Part shown: positions 13,124-18,566 of the stretch, piece by piece
Position numbering within the stretch: the stretch's first letter is position 1
Layout: the number at the start of each line of letters is the position of its first letter
Source of the DNA: DASUUI01 sp964577965
GTDB lineage: Bacteria; Gemmatimonadota; Gemmatimonadetes; Gemmatimonadales; Gemmatimonadaceae
DNA: 18,566 bases
Assembly: GCA_964577965.1 (NCBI GenBank)
Contig: CAZOAT010000048.1
Location: 1-18,566 of the forward strand
Direction: 5' to 3'
Notes under the pieces: model-generated
The model's database searches: none
The model's input: the letters and a program-made list of their open reading frames with translations, nothing else
Told to the model about the DNA's origin: nothing
Position numbers and translations under genes: made by a program

Positions 13124-14757
13124 CTGCAGCCACGACGCTCTCCCCCTTGCCGCAGCTCGCCGGCGAGCTGCGTACCGACGAGCCGGCACGGGCCGCATAC
13201 TCTGAGGGAGGAGGAATAGCGCGGATTGTCCCGCGCGCCGTCGCGGTCGCGCGCTCCACACAGGACGTGCAACGGCTCGTGCAGTGGGCGCGCGACAACG
13301 GGCTCCCGATTACTGCGCGTGGCTCCGGCAGCAGTATGGCCAACGGCGCCGTGGGGCCGGGGCTGATACTCGATCTCAGCCGGCTGACAGGCATCGATCC
13401 GGTCAACGTTCCGGAACGAACCGTTCGATGCAGAGCTGGCGTACTGCGCGATCACGTCGAGCGCGCCGCGCGTGAGCACCGACTGCGTTTCCCGGTGGAT
13501 CCGTCGAGTGGCAGCTTCTGCACTGTCGGAGGAATGGTCGCGACAAATGCGGCAGGAGCGCATTCGCTCGGATACGGTGCGACGCATGCGTGGGTCAGCG
13601 CTCTGGACTGTGTGCTCGCCGACGGAACGACTGCCACGCTACGGCGGGGGAAGCAGCCCGCTCCCGGAACAGCTGCGTTCAGTCGTGCGCTCGAGGTACT
13701 GGAGCGAGCTCGGGACCACCCCGACGCGTTCCGGCGCAACGTCAGGAAGGACTCGTCAGGATATGGCGTGGGACGATGGCTGGAGACCGGCGATCTGCTC
13801 GACGTCATCGTCGGCAGCGAAGGAACTCTTGCGCTCATCACCGATGTCGAGCTGCGGCTCACTCCTGTGGCAGCAGCGACCAGCAGCGTACTGGCTGCCT
13901 TTGCCGACCATGATGCAGCGACGGAAGGCGCACGCGAGGCGCAGGAAGCGGGCGCCGTGGTGTGCGAGCTGCTCGATGGCACTTTCCTGGACGCCGGCCA
14001 GATCGCACAACAGTTACCCGGCATCCCGGTGGATGCGGACACAGTACTGCTCGTGGAGGTCGAAGGCGATTATCCCGCCGAGGCGCGTGCGCGCGCCGTG
14101 GCTCTGGAGAAGCGGCTGCTGGCGGCAGGAGCCACCTTCACCACTCTGGCGCTGGTGCCTGACGCAGAGCGCGAGCTGTGGGAGCTCAGGTACGGGGCCA
14201 GCCCGACGCTGGCGCGACTCGATCCGTCCCTTCGCTCGGTCCAGGTGATCGAGGACGGTGCCGTTCCGCCGGCCGCGCTGGGCGAGTACGTGCGGCTGAT
14301 CCATGCTGCCCTCGACCGCCAGGCGCTGCGTGGGGTGATCTTCGGCCACGCCGGTGACGCGCACGTACACGTGAATCCCCTCGTGGACCTGAGCGATCCA
14401 CGCTGGCGCGAGCGGCTCACCGGGCTGCTGGAAGAGATCACCGCTGCGGTCGTCCGACTGGGAGGAACTCTGTCGGCCGAGCACGGCGACGGTCGTCTGC
14501 GCGCTCCCCTACTTGCCCGCACCTGGCCAGAGCAGGCCATGCAGACGTTCCGCGCGCTGAAAGCAGCCTTCGATCCCGATGGCATCCTGAACCCCGGCGT
14601 CAAGCTTCCGCTTCCGGACCAGGAGCCGATCGAAACAGTGAAATACGACCCGAAACTGCCCCCGCTTCCGCCGGCTGCACGCCGCGCACTCGACAGCGTG
14701 GCGAAGTCGCGCGGATATGCGACTTCACGCCTGTCGCTGCTCGAAAGCGAGTCATAG
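13120..14757 (+). CDS. FAD-linked oxidoreductase (GlcD / D-lactate dehydrogenase family)
   Basis: A flavoprotein of about 545 residues. The FAD-binding PCMH domain spans about 33-215, with PITARGSGSSMANGAVGPG and FCTVGGMVATNAAGAHSLGYG (shown here cut to motif level), the pyrophosphate and isoalloxazine contacts. The C-terminal FAD-oxidase domain has FGHAGDAHVHVNP (about 407) and SAEHGDGRLRAP (about 452), as in glycolate oxidase GlcD, D-lactate and D-2-hydroxyglutarate dehydrogenases. The substrate is probably a 2-hydroxy acid. It has no iron-sulfur ending, although some relatives do. The start is uncertain: CTG at 13120 overlaps the previous stop (CTGA), and TTG at 13147 is the next choice; neither has a good ribosome site. 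Confidence 0.88.
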   Translation: MTAATTLSPLPQLAGELRTDEPARAAYSEGGGIARIVPRAVAVARSTQDVQRLVQWARDNGLPITARGSGSSMANGAVGPGLILDLSRLTGIDPVNVPERTVRCRAGVLRDHVERAAREHRLRFPVDPSSGSFCTVGGMVATNAAGAHSLGYGATHAWVSALDCVLADGTTATLRRGKQPAPGTAAFSRALEVLERARDHPDAFRRNVRKDSSGYGVGRWLETGDLLDVIVGSEGTLALITDVELRLTPVAAATSSVLAAFADHDAATEGAREAQEAGAVVCELLDGTFLDAGQIAQQLPGIPVDADTVLLVEVEGDYPAEARARAVALEKRLLAAGATFTTLALVPDAERELWELRYGASPTLARLDPSLRSVQVIEDGAVPPAALGEYVRLIHAALDRQALRGVIFGHAGDAHVHVNPLVDLSDPRWRERLTGLLEEITAAVVRLGGTLSAEHGDGRLRAPLLARTWPEQAMQTFRALKAAFDPDGILNPGVKLPLPDQEPIETVKYDPKLPPLPPAARRALDSVAKSRGYATSRLSLLESES

Positions 14758-14769
14758 CTTTCGCGTCCC

Positions 14770-15519
14770 GTGTACTACACAGAGCCCAGAATCACGACAC
14801 TCGCGCGGCCGGTATTTACCGAGCCGTCGCACCTGCCCGTCAACTGGATGGGCGACAGCAGCGACGGCGAACGCCTGGCCGAGTTCGCCGGCAGGCTGTG
14901 CTACATGAGCCAGCGGAACCCCGCCGGGCGCAACACACGCGACTACCTGGAGAACATCAAGCGCCAGGGTCACGGCAGCGTACTGGAGCACGCCAGCTAC
15001 TCTCTCCTGCTGGAAGGCGTGAGCCGCTCGCTCACACATGAACTGGTCCGTCACCGCGCAGGGTTCGCCTATTCCCAGCTCAGTCAGCGGTACGTCGATG
15101 AGTCGGAGGCGAATTTCGTGGTGCCGCCGGCGATGCTGGGGGACGAGGCCATGATCGCGAGGTGGCGAGACCACGTGGAGGCCGCCCAGCAGGCGTACGT
15201 CTCGCTGGTGGAGCAGCTGATGGAGCGGTATTCCTGGGTCGCGGACAAGATTCACCGGCGGAAGATGGCACGCGAAGCCGCCCGCGCGGTGCTGCCGAAC
15301 TCGACGGAGACGAAGATCCTCGTCACAGCCAACGCGCGCGCCTGGCGCACGATGCTGGAACTCCGCTCGAGCGAGGGCGCTGAGCTCGAGATCCGCCGGT
15401 GCGCCGTCGCCATCCTCCGCGTGCTGCAACAGGAAGCGGCCGGGTTCTTCTCCGACTTCGACATATATCTCGCGGACGACCGCCGCGAGGCAGCGCGCAT
15501 CAGCTACCACAAAGTCTGA
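14770..15519 (+). CDS. thyX: FAD-dependent thymidylate synthase
   Basis: A 249-residue ThyX, which makes dTMP from dUMP with methylenetetrahydrofolate and NADPH through FAD. The family block GHGSVLEHASYS (68-78) is present, with the ThyX motif from RHR (94-96) to SQRYVDE (105-111). Between RHR and the Ser of SQRY there are eight residues (AGFAYSQL), one more than the standard RHRx7S. The rest, including LPNSTETK and the Arg-rich C-terminal helix, fits. The start is GTG at 14770; the ribosome site is weak. It lies 12 bp after the flavoprotein stop and its own stop is shared with a CTG start of the next gene. No thyA is in view. Confidence 0.93.
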   Translation: MYYTEPRITTLARPVFTEPSHLPVNWMGDSSDGERLAEFAGRLCYMSQRNPAGRNTRDYLENIKRQGHGSVLEHASYSLLLEGVSRSLTHELVRHRAGFAYSQLSQRYVDESEANFVVPPAMLGDEAMIARWRDHVEAAQQAYVSLVEQLMERYSWVADKIHRRKMAREAARAVLPNSTETKILVTANARAWRTMLELRSSEGAELEIRRCAVAILRVLQQEAAGFFSDFDIYLADDRREAARISYHKV

Positions 15520-16193
15520 GCGCGCCACCGGTCGGAGAGCCGGCCGCCACGGGCGGACTCGCGCGGCGTCAGTTGAAAACGCGCGGCAGGGCGTGGCCCC
15601 GCTCTATCGCCAGCTGGCTGGTGGCGCGCAGAGTTCGTCCGAACGCCGTTTCGCTCGCTTCGATCGGCTTCGCCACGATCGCCGCGCTCCTGATGTACGC
15701 GGCCGCCCCTCACCAGACCGGCACACCGCTGCTGTATCTGGCGGCGGCCGCCGCGATCCAGCTCCGGCTGCTGTGCAATCTCCTTGACGGCCTGATGGCG
15801 GTGGAGTCAGGGCTCAAGACCGTGCACGGCGAGCTCTACAACGAAGTTCCCGACCGGCTCGCCGACACGCTGATCCTCGTTGCGGCCGGCTATGCCACGA
15901 CATCGCTGTCCGGTCCCGCGCTCGGCTGGGCCGCAGCGCTGCTCGCTCTGGGCACAGCGTACGTTCGCGTCCTCGCCGGCTCGCTCGGCAGGCCCCAGCG
16001 ATTTCTCGGGCCGATGGCGAAGCAGCACAGGATGTTCGCCCTGACGGTCGCCTGCCTTGCAGCCGCGATCGAGCAACTGGTCCGCGGAACCAACCACACG
16101 CTCATGGTTGCGCTCGCCCTGATCGTGCTCGGCACAGCAGCAACCTTGGCGCGCCGGGTAACGGCGCTTGCCCGCGACATGGAGCAACGATGA
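15516..16193 (+). CDS. CDP-alcohol phosphatidyltransferase, atypical signature
   Basis: An integral membrane enzyme of about 225 residues that would transfer a phosphatidyl group from CDP-diacylglycerol to an alcohol. The signature reads DGLMAVESGLK, then HGELYNEVPD (Asp91, Gly92, Ala95, Gly105, Asp113 from the CTG). The usual form is DGxxAR...GxxxDxxxD; here Arg is Val96 and the second Asp is Asn109. From memory, a variant of this kind also occurs in CDP-alcohol enzymes that sit next to PlsC and CdsA genes elsewhere, so it is probably a subfamily, not decay. Six or so hydrophobic helices cover 40-215. The start is uncertain: CTG at 15516 (CTGA overlap with thyX) or TTG at 15573. The conserved-looking RRQLKTR lies before the TTG, so the CTG is favoured. 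Confidence 0.8.
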   Translation: MSAPPVGEPAATGGLARRQLKTRGRAWPRSIASWLVARRVRPNAVSLASIGFATIAALLMYAAAPHQTGTPLLYLAAAAAIQLRLLCNLLDGLMAVESGLKTVHGELYNEVPDRLADTLILVAAGYATTSLSGPALGWAAALLALGTAYVRVLAGSLGRPQRFLGPMAKQHRMFALTVACLAAAIEQLVRGTNHTLMVALALIVLGTAATLARRVTALARDMEQR

Positions 16194-16816
16194 TCCCATG
16201 GATTCTCGTCACGGTCGCGAAGGTGCTCACCGGAGCACAGGTGGTGCGTCCGCTCGCGGCGGGTCCACCCCGGCAGCGGGTGTTCTTTGCCAACCACACC
16301 AGCCATCTCGACTTTGTGGTTCTCTGGGCGGCGCTTCCCAAAGAGGTTCGCCGGCTGACGCGGCCGGTCGGCGGTCGCGATTACTGGGGGACGAGCCCGA
16401 TCCGCCGCTACGTCGCTGAGAAGGCGTTCAATGCGATTCTCATCGACCGCTCGAAAGAGCGGCGGTCGCCGGAGCAGGCGGCTGCCGCTGCCCGTGCGCA
16501 GATCGAGCGGATCGCCGCCGAAATGGGCGACCACTACTCGATCATTGTTTTCCCTGAAGGCACGCGCGGATCAGGGGAACGCGTCGGACCGTTCAAGAGC
16601 GGGTTGTTCCACCTGTGCTGTCTCAAGCCCGGTCTGGAGCTGGTGCCGGTTTACCTGGCCAACATGAACCGGATTCTTCCGAAGGGTGAGATCGTCCCCG
16701 TGCCGATGGTGGGAAGCGTGATCTTCGGCGATCCCCTCCGGATGGAGGAAGGCGAGGACAAGGAGAGCTTCCTGACTCGCACGCGCGAAGCGGTCGTGCG
16801 GCTCCGCGGCAGTTGA
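16190..16816 (+). CDS. 1-acyl-glycerol-3-phosphate acyltransferase (PlsC-like)
   Basis: A 208-residue membrane-bound acyltransferase that would add the second acyl chain to lysophosphatidate. Motif I is NHTSHLDF (His36, Asp41, the HX4D charge relay). Motif III is FPEGTRG (121-127). A hydrophobic N-terminal helix (3-23) anchors it. A longer than usual Arg/Glu-rich stretch lies between the motifs (85-110). The ATG at 16190 is shared with the stop of the preceding gene (ATGA) and has GGAG 5 nt upstream. Other acceptors are possible; the neighbouring CdsA argues for phosphatidate synthesis. Confidence 0.9.
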   Translation: MIPWILVTVAKVLTGAQVVRPLAAGPPRQRVFFANHTSHLDFVVLWAALPKEVRRLTRPVGGRDYWGTSPIRRYVAEKAFNAILIDRSKERRSPEQAAAAARAQIERIAAEMGDHYSIIVFPEGTRGSGERVGPFKSGLFHLCCLKPGLELVPVYLANMNRILPKGEIVPVPMVGSVIFGDPLRMEEGEDKESFLTRTREAVVRLRGS

Positions 16817-17769
16817 GAGCAGCCATCGCGCTGGACCAGCCGCTGATTCTGCTCTTCGGCGGCGTCCTCGCTCTTCTCCTGCTCGCGAGCCTGGTGGGCG
16901 CCATTCTCGCCCGCACCGTCGGCAGCGAGCAGGGCGTGGCCACGGTCGCGAACATCAACGCCCGGATCCGCGCCTGGTGGGTGATGGTCGGCGTGTTCGC
17001 CGTCGCCGTGCTGACCGGCGGCATCGGCTCGCTCGTCCTCTTCGCGGTCATCTCGTACTTCGCGCTGAGGGAGTTCGTGACTCTCGCCCCGACCCGGGCA
17101 GCCGATCACACGACACTCTTCCTCAGCTTTTTCATCCTGCTGCCGCTGCAGTACGCCCTGATCTACATCGAGTGGTACGGCCTGTTCGCCATCCTCATCC
17201 CGGTGTACGGCTTCATCCTGGTCACCGTCCGCAGCGTGCTCGCCGGCGACACCAGCCAGTTCCTCGCCCGGACGGCGGCGATGAACTGGGGGCTGATGGT
17301 CTGTGTGTACTGCGTGAGCCACGCCCCCGCCCTCCTCATGCTGGACATCCCGCAGTTCGAGGGACAGAACGCCAACCTCCTCTTCTTCCTCGTCCTGGTC
17401 GTCCAGCTCAGCGACGTCTTCCAGTACATCGCCGGCAAGCTGTTCGGGCGGAGGCACGTCGCTCCGACCATCAGCCCGAACAAGACCTGGGAAGGACTCA
17501 TCGGCGGAGTGGCGGCAGCGACGGCGGTCGGCGTCGGCATCTGGTGGGCGACACCGTTCACGCCCGGGCAGGCGGCGGCGATGGCGTTCCTCGTTTCGTC
17601 CATGGGATTCGCCGGCGGGCTGGTGATGTCGGCGATAAAGCGGGACCGGGGAGTGAAGGATTTCGGATCCACGATCGCCGGTCACGGAGGAGTCCTCGAC
17701 CGCATCGACTCTCTCTGCTTCGCCGCTCCGATTTTTTTTCACGTCACGAGATTTTTTTTCGGCGCGTAA
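16813..17769 (+). CDS. cdsA: Phosphatidate cytidylyltransferase
   Basis: A 318-residue polytopic inner-membrane enzyme that makes CDP-diacylglycerol from phosphatidate and CTP. The CdsA signature is complete near the C-terminus (273-299): SAIKRDRGVKDFG followed by GHGGVLDRID, with the metal-binding Asp and Lys. About eight to nine hydrophobic helices fill the rest, and GRRHVAPTISPNKTWEG lies before the signature. The start is TTG at 16813, sharing its TGA with the acyltransferase stop (TTGA); there is no clear ribosome site, so translation probably relies on coupling. The last 13 codons carry two T8 runs. It is the last gene of the long run. Confidence 0.92.
   Translation: MRAAIALDQPLILLFGGVLALLLLASLVGAILARTVGSEQGVATVANINARIRAWWVMVGVFAVAVLTGGIGSLVLFAVISYFALREFVTLAPTRAADHTTLFLSFFILLPLQYALIYIEWYGLFAILIPVYGFILVTVRSVLAGDTSQFLARTAAMNWGLMVCVYCVSHAPALLMLDIPQFEGQNANLLFFLVLVVQLSDVFQYIAGKLFGRRHVAPTISPNKTWEGLIGGVAAATAVGVGIWWATPFTPGQAAAMAFLVSSMGFAGGLVMSAIKRDRGVKDFGSTIAGHGGVLDRIDSLCFAAPIFFHVTRFFFGA
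17730..17760 (+). repeat. Twin GATTTTTTTTC repeats at the end of cdsA
   Basis: An 11-bp sequence GATTTTTTTTC occurs at 17730-17740 and 17750-17760, exactly 20 bp apart, encoding PIFFHVTRFFFGA. T8 runs are rare in this GC-rich region and are slippage-prone. A shift after the first run would replace the last residues and read on to the stop at 17886-17888. Confidence 0.8.
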
Positions 17770-17777
17770 AGTGCGAG

Positions 17778-17805
17778 AAAAGCGTTGCATGCACCTCCCG
17801 CTTTT
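17778..17805 (+). terminator. Weak intrinsic terminator-like hairpin
   Basis: AAAAGCG and CGCTTTT arms surround a 14-nt loop and a T-run follows. The stem is AT-rich at its base, and the region overlaps a promoter for the next gene, so function as a terminator is uncertain. Confidence 0.3.
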
Positions 17806-17813
17806 TTTATCAT
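17785..17813 (+). promoter_or_regulatory. Sigma-70-type promoter for the ATP-grasp gene
   Basis: TTGCAT (17785-17790), a 17-nt spacer with a T-run, and TATCAT (17808-17813, five of six to TATAAT). The predicted start near 17820 gives a leader of about 30 nt to the ATG at 17851. The -35 keeps only TTG. The AT-rich setting supports a promoter. Confidence 0.45.
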
Positions 17814-17850
17814 TCGCGCGAAAATTTCCGCTGCCTCGCGCAGAGACCGG

Positions 17851-18566
17851 ATGACCCGCATCGGGTTCGCCTACAACCAGAAGCCTGAACCGGTCGTCGC
17901 CCTTCGCTCATCCACCAGCGGAACGTCGCGCTCCGGGGAAAAAAGTTCCCACCTGCCGCTCGACTCCTCAGCGCCCGGGGCCTTGGTCACGCCCGGCGTG
18001 GACGATGAGTTCGCCGAGTGGGACAGCGCCGAGACGATCGCCGCGGTCGAAGCCGCGCTCACGCCGTTCGGTGAGGTGATCCGCCTCGAGGCGGACGAGG
18101 ATTTCCCGGAGAAGCTCCGCGTCGCCCGACCGGACATCGTCTTCAACATCGCCGAGGGAAGGCACGGTCCCAACCGGGAAGCGCACGTCCCCGCGATCTG
18201 CGAGTTCCACGGAATTCCCTATACCGGCAGCGACCCGTTCACCCTTTCGCTCTGTCTCGACAAGGCCAGGACCAAGGACGTCCTCTTCGCGCGCGGCGTG
18301 AGGACTCCGCCGTTCTTCGTCGCCGCGTCAGCGAGCGACGTGGCGGCGAAAGCCGGGCAGCTGCACTTCCCCGTCTTCGCCAAGCCGGTGCACGAAGGAT
18401 CATCCAAAGGCGTTTTCGCCTCGAACTTCTGCCGTGACGTCGCCGAGCTCGAGGGGAGAGTCGGGCTTCTGCTCGAGCGCTACGAGCAGCCGGTGCTGGT
18501 CGAGGAGTTCCTCACCGGTGCCGAGTTCACCTGCGGAGTGCTGGGCAACGGCGCCGATGCCCGCGT
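17851..18566 (+). CDS. D-alanine-D-alanine ligase-like ATP-grasp protein (partial)
   Basis: The reading frame runs to the window edge, giving 238 residues of an ATP-grasp ligase. The Ddl-like features are IVFNIAEG (97-103), GIPYTGSDP (121-129), LDKARTKDVL (136-145, Lys138 and Lys142) and the ATP-binding VFAKPVHEGSSKG (175-187), followed by EEFLTGAEFT. The classical Ddl N-terminus (GG-x-S-x-E-H-x-V-S) is not present; instead there is FAYNQKPEPV and a Ser/Gly-rich segment (18-45). The usual HG of Ddl is replaced by EGRHGPNRE. It is therefore likely a paralogue that joins amino acids of unknown identity, not the main Ddl. AGAG (17842-17845) is a weak ribosome site. Its C-terminal catalytic half lies outside the window. 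Confidence 0.85.
   Translation, partial: MTRIGFAYNQKPEPVVALRSSTSGTSRSGEKSSHLPLDSSAPGALVTPGVDDEFAEWDSAETIAAVEAALTPFGEVIRLEADEDFPEKLRVARPDIVFNIAEGRHGPNREAHVPAICEFHGIPYTGSDPFTLSLCLDKARTKDVLFARGVRTPPFFVAASASDVAAKAGQLHFPVFAKPVHEGSSKGVFASNFCRDVAELEGRVGLLLERYEQPVLVEEFLTGAEFTCGVLGNGADAR

Noticed and set aside
16651..17790. Long open frame (379 codons) on the minus strand
   Set aside because: It is antisense to cdsA, whose signature is perfect. The Asp/Glu/Arg-rich product is the mirror of hydrophobic codons.

Overview
The window is GC-rich chromosomal DNA packed with genes on both strands. It has no RNA gene, insertion sequence, phage gene or CRISPR array that I can see. The mix of genes (DeoC of the long, eukaryote-like type, ThyX, a phasin with an Ala/Lys tail, a zinc-ribbon protein, many GTG/TTG/CTG starts) suggests a free-living GC-rich soil or water bacterium. 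Gemmatimonadota is my best guess, but that is an inference from gene style, not a proof.

Layout. Positions 1-958 (minus): deoC, followed by a gene that is just starting at the window edge. 996-2887 (plus): a VOC-fold protein, a HAD phosphatase and a voltage-sensor ion channel. 2939-4302 (minus): xdhC coupled to a pterin-4a-carbinolamine dehydratase. 4422-5489 (plus): an SPL-like radical SAM protein. 5575-7624 (minus): a class III CoA-transferase, an ECF sigma factor and an unrecognised small acidic protein with an internal duplication. 7625-7862: the largest gap (238 bp), a divergent control region. 7863-17769 (plus): an almost gapless run of twelve genes: phasin-like protein, M20 deacylase, a 72-residue protein, an RNase H-fold protein with altered catalytic residues, a double zinc-ribbon protein, a lipoprotein, a membrane protein, a GlcD-type flavoprotein, ThyX, and a phospholipid cassette (CDP-alcohol phosphotransferase, acyltransferase, CdsA). 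17851-end (plus): a D-Ala-D-Ala ligase-like ATP-grasp gene, cut by the window edge.

How the genes fit together. The last three genes of the long run give a short lipid route on paper: acylation to phosphatidate, CTP activation to CDP-diacylglycerol, and head-group transfer. XdhC and the pterin dehydratase are translationally coupled and may both serve molybdenum cofactor handling. Many junctions use a four-base overlap in which the stop TGA is shared with an ATG, GTG, TTG or CTG start, so translational coupling looks widespread.

The points I would look at first are the RNase H-like protein lacking the canonical catalytic Glu, the repeat protein behind the sigma factor, the channel with a non-GYG selectivity filter, the CTG start of xdhC, and the lipid cassette whose phosphotransferase has a degenerate signature. 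I did not find a clearly new multi-gene defence or mobile system.
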